DNA of 16,012 nucleotides from Microcaldota archaeon (GCA_021803405.1 JAJZLO010000010.1:1-16012), one strand, 5' to 3'. Shown: positions 7,223 to 14,273, numbered from the stretch's first letter. Made by a program: numbers and translations. Notes: a model not told the origin generated them from the letters alone.

Positions 7223-8662
7223 ATGGTAGATGAGTTTAAAGTTGAAAAGCTTAAAAAGTTTATAGAGATGGGCATAAACCCATATCCTTATTTTTATAAA
7301 AAGACTCACGACTCTATAGAGATAATAAATAACTTTGAAGAATTAAAGGAGAAAAAGGTAAGTGTAGCCGGAAGAATAATAGGAATAAGAAAAATGGGTG
7401 GTATATACTTTATTGATCTTTTAGATTACAAAGGAAAACTGCAGATTATAGTCAAAAAAGACTCTATTGCAAAGGGATACTTCGAGATAATTGAGCTTTG
7501 CGATGTTGCAGATATTATAGGGGTTAATGGAAGGGTAACAAAAACCTCGAGAGGAGAGATAAGCATAGATACAGAAAGTATAGAAATATTGGCAAAATCA
7601 TTGAGAACATTACCGGAGAAGTTTCACGGGCTAAAGGACACCGAACAAAGATATAGAAAAAGGCATTTAGATTTAATAGTAAACCCAAAGGTTAAGGAGT
7701 TTTTCATAATCAGATCTAAGATATTAAAGTATATGAGAGACTTTCTTGACGATAGAGGTTATGTAGAGTTTGAAACCCCTGTGCTGCAGGAGGTATATGG
7801 TGGCGCTAATGCAAAGCCATTCATAACAAAACATAACGCGCTTGATGAACAGCGATTCTTAAGAATATCTGACGAACTTTATCTTAAGAGATTGATCATA
7901 GGAGGTTTTGAAAAGGTTTACGAGGTTTCAAAGGATTTTAGAAATGAGGATATCGACTCAACGCACAATCCTGAGTTTACGCAGATAGAGTGCTACGAGG
8001 CCTATAAAGATTATGAAGAATACATGAAGATGGTTGAGGAGCTGCTTAGTGGAATGGTAAAAATGCTTTTTAATAGCTACAAAGTACAGTATCAAGGCAA
8101 GGAGCTTGACTTTACACCGCCATTCAAAAGGATTTATTGGGTAGATGAATTAAAGAAAAAGATAGGAGTTGATGTATCTACTCTGACAAATGAAAAGGCA
8201 GAGGAGGTAGCTTTGAAAGAAAAACTAGAGGTCAATATAAAAAACAACATGCACATTGCAGATGCGTTATTTGATAAGTATATAAAACCAGAGCTTTTCA
8301 ATCCTTCATTCGTTCTTGACTTCCCAGCATATATGTGCCCGCTTACAAAGGACAAACGAGGAAATACGCTGCTTAGCGAAAGATTTGAATTATACATTGC
8401 GGGACGAGAGGAAGCAAACTGCTACTCGGAACTTACAGACCCAATAGAACAGAGAAAGAAGTTTGAGGAGCAGGAAGTTGAACGTAAGATGGGAGATGAT
8501 GAGGCTCCACCTTCTGATGAAGAGTTTCTTCAAGCAATAGAGTATGGAATGCCACCTACGGCAGGATTAGGTATCTCAATAGATAGATTAGCCATGATAC
8601 TTACAGACAATATTTCAATAAAAGAGGTTATGGCCTTCCCAGCTATGAGAAAAGAAAAATAA
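7223..8662 (+). CDS. lysS: Lysyl-tRNA synthetase, class II
   Basis: A 479-residue cytosolic enzyme that charges tRNA-Lys with lysine using ATP. Residues about 46-125 are the N-terminal OB-fold anticodon-binding domain (VSVAGRIIGIRKMGGIYFIDL). The class II core follows: motif 1 around 163-187 ending GYVEFETPVL, motif 2 at about 229-258 (FEKVYEVSKDFRNE ... EFTQIECYEAY) with R240 and E242, and motif 3 at 446-460 (AGLGISIDRLAMIL) with R455. The LysRS-type YGGANAKPFITKHN and DFPAYMCPL segments separate it from AspRS/AsnRS. Length is normal. Many archaea instead use the unrelated class I LysRS, so the class II form is informative about lineage. It ends two bases before a convergent small gene. Confidence 0.95.
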   Translation: MVDEFKVEKLKKFIEMGINPYPYFYKKTHDSIEIINNFEELKEKKVSVAGRIIGIRKMGGIYFIDLLDYKGKLQIIVKKDSIAKGYFEIIELCDVADIIGVNGRVTKTSRGEISIDTESIEILAKSLRTLPEKFHGLKDTEQRYRKRHLDLIVNPKVKEFFIIRSKILKYMRDFLDDRGYVEFETPVLQEVYGGANAKPFITKHNALDEQRFLRISDELYLKRLIIGGFEKVYEVSKDFRNEDIDSTHNPEFTQIECYEAYKDYEEYMKMVEELLSGMVKMLFNSYKVQYQGKELDFTPPFKRIYWVDELKKKIGVDVSTLTNEKAEEVALKEKLEVNIKNNMHIADALFDKYIKPELFNPSFVLDFPAYMCPLTKDKRGNTLLSERFELYIAGREEANCYSELTDPIEQRKKFEEQEVERKMGDDEAPPSDEEFLQAIEYGMPPTAGLGISIDRLAMILTDNISIKEVMAFPAMRKEK

Positions 8663-8664
8663 GT

Positions 8665-8847
8665 CTACCTTTTTAATTTCTTAAACCTTGCTGAAGATGC
8701 TGCTTCTTTTCTTGCAAGATGTTTCCACAATGCATCTTGAAGAGCGATTACTTCATTGCGCGTCAGTGGTGTTTTTGTTTCGTTTGTTTGCAATCTTGCT
8801 ATATCCAATATTATGGATGTATGTGATGTTTTACTTATAGTTTCCAT
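8665..8847 (-). CDS. Hypothetical 60-residue basic helical protein
   Basis: A short gene convergent with lysS, with only two bases between the stops. The product has a polar N-terminal half and a C-terminal segment TPLTRNEVIALQDALWKHLA that reads as an amphipathic helix, followed by a basic tail (ARFKKLKR) that could contact nucleic acid or ribosomes. Support for a real gene: ATG 8847 is preceded by a Shine-Dalgarno-like GAGGAAT about 8 bases upstream, and a TATA-like ATTTAATAAT lies about 45 bases upstream (8883-8892), giving a short leader. I do not recognise the family. The ATTCC/GGAAT inverted repeat at 8852-8865 overlaps the ribosome-binding site and could fold over it. Confidence 0.6.
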   Translation of the reverse strand: METISKTSHTSIILDIARLQTNETKTPLTRNEVIALQDALWKHLARKEAASSARFKKLKR

Positions 8848-9145
8848 TTTAATTCCTCAAGGAATAGAATTTATCTAAACTCATTATTAAATCTTTCTAT
8901 TTGTTTCGGATTTTATACAATAAAATAGTAAAATTAAGCATGAAAATATATAAAAATAATATAAATAAAGTACATAGATAATAGGGTTAATAGTCAAAAT
9001 AGTGTAATGGAGATTTTTAAAGTTTAGCTTTAAAGGCATCTCACACCGCAATACCTTAGTTAAAAAGCAAGTTTTAAATACTAATATGGATAAAGTATTA
9101 GCTAATAATAGTTTTAAGCTTTACTGTATATATTATAAGGAAAAT
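8848..9145. other. Intergenic region with hairpin, before tRNA-Ser
   Basis: This 298-base stretch holds the leader and promoter of the minus-strand 60-residue gene (8848-8892), an AT tract AAATATATAAAAATAAT (about 8944-8960) that resembles a plus-strand TATA box, a strong hairpin at 9010-9042, and AT-rich sequence running up to tRNA-Ser, including GTTTTAAGCTT and TGTATATATTATAAGG. No convincing protein gene is seen; a 68-codon frame that starts at 9086 only crosses the tRNA. Confidence 0.6.
9010..9042 (+). ncRNA. Hairpin; possible small RNA of unknown type
   Basis: A stem GAGAT/ATCTC (9010-9014 with 9038-9042) continues into TTTAAAG/CTTTAAA (9016-9022 with 9028-9034) around the loop TTTAG, about 12 base pairs interrupted by a small T versus GGC internal loop. 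A TATA-like tract at 8944-8960 lies upstream on the plus strand, so an independent transcript is possible. No C/D or H/ACA boxes are evident. It could also be chance or a structural element in the tRNA-Ser leader. Confidence 0.25.
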
Positions 9146-9183
9146 GCCAGGGTGGCAGAATCCGGTAACGCGTACGCCTGGAA

Positions 9184-9195
9184 ATTGAACCTGTC
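9184..9195 (+). other. 12-base tRNA intron at position 37/38
   Basis: Removing these 12 bases restores a 7-base anticodon loop and a perfect 5-bp stem. The loop bases CTGG (9178-9181) pair with CCTG (9190-9193) with one T-T mismatch, flanked by 3-base bulges AAA and TCA cut after their second base. There is no room for an inner helix, so this is a relaxed bulge-helix-loop rather than a full bulge-helix-bulge. Confidence 0.8.
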
Positions 9196-9227
9196 AGCGT
9201 ATGGCTCTCGAGCCATCTGGGTTCAAA

Positions 9228-9265
9228 ATAAAGGGCTTTTTGTAACTCAAAAAGCATTATGGAAA
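9228..9265 (+). other. 38-base tRNA intron in the T loop (position 59/60)
   Basis: The boundary folds as a full bulge-helix-bulge. The outer helix is the T stem CTGGG/CCCAG. The central 4-bp helix is TTCA (9222-9225) with TGGA (9260-9263). The two 3-base bulges are AAA (9226-9228) and AAT (9264-9266). The inner helix is TAA/TTA, then an 8-bp hairpin GCTTTTTG/CAAAAAGC (9235-9242 and 9248-9255) with loop TAACT. Cutting after the second base of each bulge yields exactly TTCAAAT. Confidence 0.88.
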
Positions 9266-9320
9266 TCCCAGCCCTGGCGTTTTTATGTTTAAAAAAATTT
9301 AAGATTTAACTGGTGCATGA

Positions 9321-9866
9321 ATGGATCAAAAAGAGCAAAAAAGCAAAGAGCCTAAAGGAAAGGAAAAGATAGAGGCAAGCATAATAAGAATGGCTGGAAG
9401 AGACATTAACGGAAGATATAATGTCATAAGAGGTTTAATGCAGATAAAAGGCATTGGCCACAATATGGCAAGCGCTATGGCTAAAGGATTTAAGGACAAA
9501 TTTGGAGTTGATCCGAATACAGAGATAGGCACACTTACCGATCCACAGCTTGCACAGCTAGAAGGGATAATAAAGGATCCATTAGCATATAATATTCCAA
9601 AGTTTATGATAAATAGAAATAAGGACTTGGAAACAGGAGAGAACATGCACGTAGTAGGAACTGATCTTATAGTAAAGACCAGATTTGATATTGATAAAGG
9701 AATAAAGCTCCAGACATGGGTAGGTTCAAGACATCAGTACGGACAAAAGGCAAGAGGACAAAGAACAAGATCTACAGGCAGAACCGGAGCAACAATAGGA
9801 GTTATGAAGAAATCAGCACAGCAGCCGGCTACTGGCGCAGGAAAGAAGGAGGATGAAAAGAAGTGA
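9321..9866 (+). CDS. rps13: 30S ribosomal protein uS13
   Basis: A 181-residue small-subunit head protein that contacts the P-site tRNA and the intersubunit bridge. The core is clear: IRMAGRDINGRYNVIRGLMQIKGIGHNMA (about 22-50) and the C-terminal WVGSRHQYGQKARGQRTRST segment (about 133-152). It is longer than typical archaeal uS13 (about 150) through a Lys/Glu-rich N-terminal extension of about 20 residues and a Lys/Gln/Ala tail. ATG 9321 follows GGTG (9312-9315), a good Shine-Dalgarno match, and an AT tract at about 9288-9306 can serve as TATA box. It is first in the uS13-uS4-uS11 operon, five bases before uS4. Confidence 0.96.
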   Translation: MDQKEQKSKEPKGKEKIEASIIRMAGRDINGRYNVIRGLMQIKGIGHNMASAMAKGFKDKFGVDPNTEIGTLTDPQLAQLEGIIKDPLAYNIPKFMINRNKDLETGENMHVVGTDLIVKTRFDIDKGIKLQTWVGSRHQYGQKARGQRTRSTGRTGATIGVMKKSAQQPATGAGKKEDEKK

Positions 9867-9871
9867 GTTGA

Positions 9872-10423
9872 ATGGGAGCACCAAAAAGAAACAAGAAAAA
9901 ATTTGATAGACCTTCAGCAATGTGGGATAAAAAAAGAATTGAAGAAGAACATAAGATAAAGCAGGAGTACGGACTTAAAAAACTCGGTGAGCTTTGGAAG
10001 GCTACAAGCGAGATAAGAAGAGTGAGAAGAAACATACGAGAGGTTCTTTCAGGAAGTGCAAGCGAAACGGTAGGCAAAGATATAATAGCAAGGCTTGCAA
10101 AGTACAATGTGGTAAGTGAGAACGCAATACCAGACGATGTCCTTGTAGTAAAGCCACAGTCATTGCTTGAGAGAAGGCTTCAAACTATAGTTTATAGAAA
10201 AGGAATGGCAAAGACATTAAAACAGTCTAGGCAGTTGATAGCTCATGGTTTTATATCAATTAACGGAAGGAGAATAAAATCTCCAAGTTATTTAGTTAAA
10301 AAAGGAGAAGAGAGCGGAATAGGATACTACAAAAAAATATCTATTGAAACTGCCCCTATTGCACAGCAGGCACCTGCAACGCAAGAGGCAATTTCAGGTA
10401 ATGAGGAAAAAACAGGCGAGTAA
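9872..10423 (+). CDS. rps4: 30S ribosomal protein uS4
   Basis: A 183-residue small-subunit assembly protein binding the five-way junction of 16S rRNA. The N-terminus MGAPKRNKKKFDRPSAMWDK is the archaeal type without the zinc-binding cysteines of many relatives. The S4 RNA-binding domain occupies about residues 92-140: SLLERRLQTIVYRKGMAKTL followed by QSRQLIAHGFISINGRRIKS. It ends in a Gln/Ala/Glu-rich tail. It follows uS13 by five bases, with GTGAG upstream, and its TAA directly abuts the ATG of uS11. Confidence 0.96.
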   Translation: MGAPKRNKKKFDRPSAMWDKKRIEEEHKIKQEYGLKKLGELWKATSEIRRVRRNIREVLSGSASETVGKDIIARLAKYNVVSENAIPDDVLVVKPQSLLERRLQTIVYRKGMAKTLKQSRQLIAHGFISINGRRIKSPSYLVKKGEESGIGYYKKISIETAPIAQQAPATQEAISGNEEKTGE

Positions 10424-10948
10424 ATGGCAAAAGCAAAAACATCAGTGGCAAAGGGAGGAAGCAAGAAGCTTCCTGAAAAGAAGGAGCAGCAAAATGCTAC
10501 AAAAAAAGGAGATATTTCATACGAAAATGAGGTTGCTGTTGCACAGGAAAAGTACAAACAAAAAGGAACTAGATGGGGAGTTGCACATATTCTTTCATCA
10601 AAGAACAACACTATAATAACACTTACAGATTTATCCGGAGCTGAGACAATAGCTGTCGGAAGCGGAGGTATGGTAGTAGATACAGATCATGAAGAAGGAT
10701 CACCTTATGCAGCTACACAAGCAGCTTATAAAGTCGCTACAATTGCAATAGAAAAAGGAGTGACGCATATAAATATAAAGATACGTGCACCAGGAGGACA
10801 TAACTCAAAGACTCCAGGACAAGGGGCACAAGCAGTAGTAAGGGCACTTGCAAGAAGCGGTTTTAAGATAGGCAGCATAGAGGAAGTCACGCCAATACCT
10901 ACAGATACTACAAAAAGATCAGGAGGAAGAAGAGGCAGAAGAGTATAA
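10424..10948 (+). CDS. rps11: 30S ribosomal protein uS11
   Basis: A 174-residue small-subunit platform protein binding 16S rRNA near the mRNA exit. The core is unmistakable: [38 protein letters not shown], then [20 protein letters not shown], and the C-terminal [17 protein letters not shown]. The N-terminus carries an extra Lys/Ala/Gln-rich segment of about 40 residues, making it longer than typical archaeal uS11 (about 130-140). Its ATG directly follows the uS4 stop, indicating translational coupling. RNA polymerase subunit D, which usually follows in archaea, is not present. Confidence 0.96.
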   Translation: MAKAKTSVAKGGSKKLPEKKEQQNATKKGDISYENEVAVAQEKYKQKGTRWGVAHILSSKNNTIITLTDLSGAETIAVGSGGMVVDTDHEEGSPYAATQAAYKVATIAIEKGVTHINIKIRAPGGHNSKTPGQGAQAVVRALARSGFKIGSIEEVTPIPTDTTKRSGGRRGRRV

Positions 10949-10953
10949 GTGGT

Positions 10954-11412
10954 ATGTTGTTAAAAAGATCTTTTTCTTTCTTTATTCTTTTATTTATTTT
11001 TTTTATTTTTATCTCTATATTTCTTTTTCTTTATCAAAATCAAGAACTACCTTTGAGTTTTTACTTTCAGAAAAGCAACATTATAGTAAAGACCTGCAAT
11101 ACATGTAAAGCACTCAATGAAACTGTTTATATAGCTGCTTCAGAGGAGCAACAGACAAGAGGTATGATGTTTAGGAACAGTTTTGAAGGTGCTTATGGAA
11201 TGCTTTTTGTGATGAATAGTAGTGAACAGGTGTGTATGTGGATGGAGAATACAAAAATTCCTTTGGAGCAGATATGGATAAATACCAATGGAGATATAAG
11301 CTTTATAAAAAATGCGGTTCCATATAGTACAAACATAACCTGTGCCCAAGGAGCATATGTTCTAGAGGTTCCGTATAATACAGTAAATAGTTCCGGAAGC
11401 TTTTCAATTTGA
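10954..11412 (+). CDS. Membrane-anchored DUF192 protein
   Basis: A 152-residue protein with an N-terminal hydrophobic helix very rich in Phe and Ile (residues about 6-27) and an outward DUF192 domain (about 44-145). Family landmarks: VYIAASEEQQTRGMMFRNS, GMLFVMNSSEQVCMWMENTK, IPLEQIWINTNGDI and AYVLEV. Function of DUF192 is unknown. The last segment usually seen in the family (G-x-x-x-G-x-GD) is missing; the chain stops at SSGSFSI. Four cysteines (C48, C51 in a CxxC, C94, C130) lie in the exported part and could form disulfides or bind metal. It starts five bases after uS11 with AAGTGGT as ribosome-binding site, so it is probably co-transcribed with the ribosomal genes. A TTTTTT tract at 11429-11434 may end the operon. 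Confidence 0.85.
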   Translation: MLLKRSFSFFILLFIFFIFISIFLFLYQNQELPLSFYFQKSNIIVKTCNTCKALNETVYIAASEEQQTRGMMFRNSFEGAYGMLFVMNSSEQVCMWMENTKIPLEQIWINTNGDISFIKNAVPYSTNITCAQGAYVLEVPYNTVNSSGSFSI

Positions 11413-11482
11413 TATTGGATAGTTTAGATTTTTTAAATACAAAGGCAAATAAAAGATACTATATTAATTAAGTGAAAATTAA
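11413..11482. terminator. Convergent-gene spacer with T-runs and inverted repeat
   Basis: Two transcripts converge here. On the plus strand GATTTTTTAAA (11427-11437) lies 17 bases after the DUF192 stop. An inverted repeat ATTAATT/AATTAAT (about 11463-11469 with 11477-11483) abuts the stop of the minus-strand kinase gene, and a T-rich CTTTTATTT on the minus strand follows it. Bidirectional termination is plausible. Confidence 0.4.
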
Positions 11483-12418
11483 TTATAGCGGGATTAATCT
11501 TGAAAGTATAAAGATTACAAACGGCACATCAAAGTTATCATCTAAATACACAGGAAGGCTCTCTATTGCAGCGCCTAATGCCGCAACTAATATGGCATAG
11601 TAACCTACGAATATATAAGAAAGAATCAATGCTGCAAAAAAATAAGAAGCTGTTCCTGCAACGCTCTTTTTCTTATTGTATGGAAGCTTGAGTTTGCCAT
11701 AACGCATGCCGATTATAGGAGAGATTGAGTCTGCAATGAAGATCATGCATATTGCAGAAAAAGCAAGCCCAGTGGAAAGATAAGAAAGAGCAAAGCATGT
11801 CCCTATACCAAGCCATATAGCTCCGTGTCCAAGCCTAAAGTTATCTCTTTCAAGACCATATAAAAATTTAGATACCACACCGTTGCGGAATATCAATGCG
11901 TTATTAAGTAAGGTTATGCCAGATAAAAATATGAATATTATTATAAGATACTCGCTTACTCCAGAATATAAAAATAATAGAAGAAGGATTAAGCCGCCTA
12001 GCATTGTAAAGATGTTCCTGCGCAGTTCTTTTTTGAATGTAGTTTTCTTTACTCCTTGCTTCTTACTAGGATAAATATTATAAGAGCTTATCCCCCCTAA
12101 AAAGATGGAGCTCGTTATTATAATCAAACCGCTTGAGTAGGCTATCAATAAAAAGTATGCACCGATTAAGACAAATAGCTCCATTCTTTTTGTCCCATAT
12201 GCACAGATTATGGCATTGAAGATTATGTATCCTGAAAGAACATATAGAAGATTTAAGTTTTCGTATGAAGAGAGATAAAATGCAAGTATAAAGAATAGAA
12301 TAAAAAGAAACAGGTCCTTTGCGTTTTTTGATGTAAAGGTTTTGTATATTATAAGGGCAATTACAGTTAAATAAAGAATAGCTTCGAATATAATCATAAC
12401 AATACCGTTTTCATACAT
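11483..12418 (-). CDS. Polyprenol/dolichol kinase-like CTP-dependent membrane kinase (SEC59/DGK1 family)
   Basis: A 311-residue protein with about nine or ten hydrophobic segments. The C-terminal half matches the CTP-dependent lipid kinase family that includes dolichol, phytol and diacylglycerol kinases: RRNIFTMLGG (133-142), LGHGAIWLG (196-204), IADSISPIIGMRYGK (228-242) with D230 and G237, NKKKSVAGT (248-256) for nucleotide binding, and the AAIESLPVYLDDN acidic motif (283-295) with E286, D293 and D294. Phosphorylation of polyprenol to polyprenyl phosphate is inferred from its operon with a cis-prenyltransferase; a diacylglycerol- or geranylgeraniol-type substrate cannot be excluded. It starts seven bases after the DUF2070 stop; an internal Met at residue 8 is an alternative start. 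Confidence 0.8.
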   Translation of the reverse strand: MYENGIVMIIFEAILYLTVIALIIYKTFTSKNAKDLFLFILFFILAFYLSSYENLNLLYVLSGYIIFNAIICAYGTKRMELFVLIGAYFLLIAYSSGLIIITSSIFLGGISSYNIYPSKKQGVKKTTFKKELRRNIFTMLGGLILLLLFLYSGVSEYLIIIFIFLSGITLLNNALIFRNGVVSKFLYGLERDNFRLGHGAIWLGIGTCFALSYLSTGLAFSAICMIFIADSISPIIGMRYGKLKLPYNKKKSVAGTASYFFAALILSYIFVGYYAILVAALGAAIESLPVYLDDNFDVPFVIFILSRLIPL

Positions 12419-12425
12419 GCCATCT

Positions 12426-14264
12426 TCATGCCAGATATATTGCCCATGCAGCTATTATAAAGAAGCCTACAACAATAAAAGGGACTCGTTTTTTTCCTGT
12501 TTTTATAACATCTCTACTTACCTTCATTATAGCATCTTCAGAGCCTTTGCCCCAAACCCTAAATCCCTTTAGTTTTGTTTTAATATACAAATACTTAACA
12601 GGTTCAAGTTCTTTAATGGCTTTTTCTATCTGTTCATCAAGAAACGGCAGTATATCTTTTGTGGTTGTATACTTGCCAAGTACATTGCTTGCAGGCAAGG
12701 CGAGCGTGTTTACAGCATGAGTGTCGGTAGTATATATCTCTGAGCTTAAACGATATTTTTTATTAATGTGTGATATAAGCTCTTGCCTTAGTTTTGGGAG
12801 CATATTGTTAGCATCAAAGTAAACCATACAAAAGCTTTTTTTCTGCGTTTTAAAGACACCTACGCTTAGCTCCGCCGGACCTATGTCGTTTTTATGTATA
12901 TGTGATTTTAAGCTCATATGTGAAGCTCCGAAAAGTACTCTTTCTTTTTTATCTAGCGAAAGGGCCTTAGCCACATCGTTTATAGCTGCAGCATAGCTCT
13001 TGACATACTTGCTGCCTTTGTATATGCCCTTTAATTCATCAGCGCCAGCTTCCTCAAAACGAGAGTTGTGCGCATCTATGAGAATGGTGTCAAAGCCATG
13101 CTTCGATGAGATAGACTCAAAGGTTAAGCCTATGTCGCTATCTATATCTTCGGTCACTGTAGGTGCTTTTGTTAAGCTTAATAAAGACACATTGCCGATT
13201 CGTATGCCCTTTGCATAGCAGCTACCATTAGCTGCGCTAGCAAAACCGCCTATTGCTTGAGAAAAGGATACCTCTCCTTTCAAAGGCACCATTTTATCTA
13301 CCACTCTCCATATATCAGAGATCTGAGATGTACTTACAGGATTGTCTTCTAGATTTACAGCACCGTGTAGTATGAAAGGTGTTGTATGATATTTCTTTTC
13401 TATCTTTTTACTGAGATACTCTGTTGCTATGCTTCCGCCTATACCACGTATTGGCCCATAATGAATATTTGGCTTAACAAATATTGCTTTGTATGTTTTT
13501 TTGCCCTTTAAAGCAAGTATCGATATAGGAATGTCTCTTTTAACGCCAATTCCATTAAGGGCTCCATGATCTTTTTTAATATCAAATAGCCATTGATTTA
13601 TCATTACCGTCATTAACTCCACTCCGCTGAAGTTAAACTGTTTCTTTGATGGTCTGTCCATTATAAAAAGTATAGCATAACCGCACAGCATGAACGCAAA
13701 CATGCCTGCCCATAACTTGAATAAAATATAATTATAGGATATGTCAACCGAGAATAACGAGTAGCTTAGAGGTATGAAAATAAGTGCATTCAGCAAAGGC
13801 TGTATTGCAGCGGTTAATATCTGTCCTTTGCGTTGATTTAAAACTATACGATTTATTATAAACCAGTATCCGTATATCCCAGCATCGCTAAGAAGTATCG
13901 GTATATACGCAAGAGTATAACTTTTTGTTAGTTGGTAGGTAAATATACTTATTATGAAGAATGCCGCATAGGTTATGGTTATTGCTATTACAGCTATCAT
14001 GGCATGCTTTAACTTCAAGGTTCTTTTCATAACCTTTAGAAGAAGAGCAGTAAGTATTGCAGGAAAAGAGATAAGTGTTATGCCTATGCTTGAGCCGTAA
14101 AGCAGTAATGAAAGAATCGAGGCGGATTTTGATAGTATTAACTCCCCGAATATGCCGCTTGCAATACCAATAAGAATGATTATAAGTGTAAGAACGTTCT
14201 CGCTAGGCAGATTTATTCCAAAGTACTTTGTAAAACGCGTAACGTCTCTTTTTTCATCAGGCAT
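12426..14264 (-). CDS. DUF2070 membrane protein, predicted lipid hydrolase (COG3356-like)
   Basis: A 612-residue archaeal membrane protein. Residues about 23-203 contain six or seven hydrophobic helices, a large soluble region spans about 205-590, and one helix (594-611) closes the chain. The soluble part has regularly placed metal-binding candidates: PNIHYGP (265-271) followed by GIGGS, HGAVN (300-304), DAHNS (397-401), ASHMS (447-451) with nearby H455 and H457, and DTHAVN (514-519). This pattern fits the description of the family as a neutral-ceramidase-superfamily lipid hydrolase; the activity is not established to my knowledge. The HYGP plus GGS motif parallels the HPGP...GSS site of that superfamily (recalled, not aligned). 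It lies nine bases after the cis-prenyltransferase and seven before the kinase, so a role in polyprenyl lipid metabolism is inferred. Confidence 0.82.
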   Translation of the reverse strand: MPDEKRDVTRFTKYFGINLPSENVLTLIIILIGIASGIFGELILSKSASILSLLLYGSSIGITLISFPAILTALLLKVMKRTLKLKHAMIAVIAITITYAAFFIISIFTYQLTKSYTLAYIPILLSDAGIYGYWFIINRIVLNQRKGQILTAAIQPLLNALIFIPLSYSLFSVDISYNYILFKLWAGMFAFMLCGYAILFIMDRPSKKQFNFSGVELMTVMINQWLFDIKKDHGALNGIGVKRDIPISILALKGKKTYKAIFVKPNIHYGPIRGIGGSIATEYLSKKIEKKYHTTPFILHGAVNLEDNPVSTSQISDIWRVVDKMVPLKGEVSFSQAIGGFASAANGSCYAKGIRIGNVSLLSLTKAPTVTEDIDSDIGLTFESISSKHGFDTILIDAHNSRFEEAGADELKGIYKGSKYVKSYAAAINDVAKALSLDKKERVLFGASHMSLKSHIHKNDIGPAELSVGVFKTQKKSFCMVYFDANNMLPKLRQELISHINKKYRLSSEIYTTDTHAVNTLALPASNVLGKYTTTKDILPFLDEQIEKAIKELEPVKYLYIKTKLKGFRVWGKGSEDAIMKVSRDVIKTGKKRVPFIVVGFFIIAAWAIYLA

Positions 14265-14273
14265 TCGAACACA

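Larger units (their letters stand above)
9146..9279 (+). tRNA. tRNA-Ser (anticodon GGA) with two introns
   Basis: The acceptor stem GCCAGGG (9146-9152) pairs perfectly with CCCTGGC (9272-9278), and discriminator G73 is at 9279, the serine identity base. The D arm spans 9155-9171 with GG at 9164-9165 and a short stem with one A-C mismatch. The anticodon stem TACGC (9173-9177) pairs with GCGTA (9197-9201) only if 12 bases are removed, giving loop CTGGAAA with anticodon GGA at 9180-9182. The long variable arm GGCTC-TC-GAGCC (9203-9214) is typical of tRNA-Ser. The T stem CTGGG (9217-9221) pairs with CCCAG (9267-9271) only if 38 bases are removed, giving the standard loop TTCAAAT. Mature length is 84 bases; CCA is not encoded. 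A T-rich tract follows from 9280. Confidence 0.9.

Noticed and set aside
8665..8690. T-rich CCTTTTTAATTTCTT after lysS as a dedicated terminator
   Set aside because: It lies inside the coding end of the convergent 60-residue gene and encodes its Lys-rich tail, so a terminator call cannot be separated from coding.
9086..9292. A 68-codon open frame across the tRNA-Ser region
   Set aside because: It coincides with the full tRNA-Ser gene and its introns; the peptide has no family features and the RNA fold explains the sequence.
10344..10616. A 90-codon frame bridging uS4 and uS11
   Set aside because: It is an out-of-frame reading of two unambiguous ribosomal protein genes with biased Lys/Gln codons.
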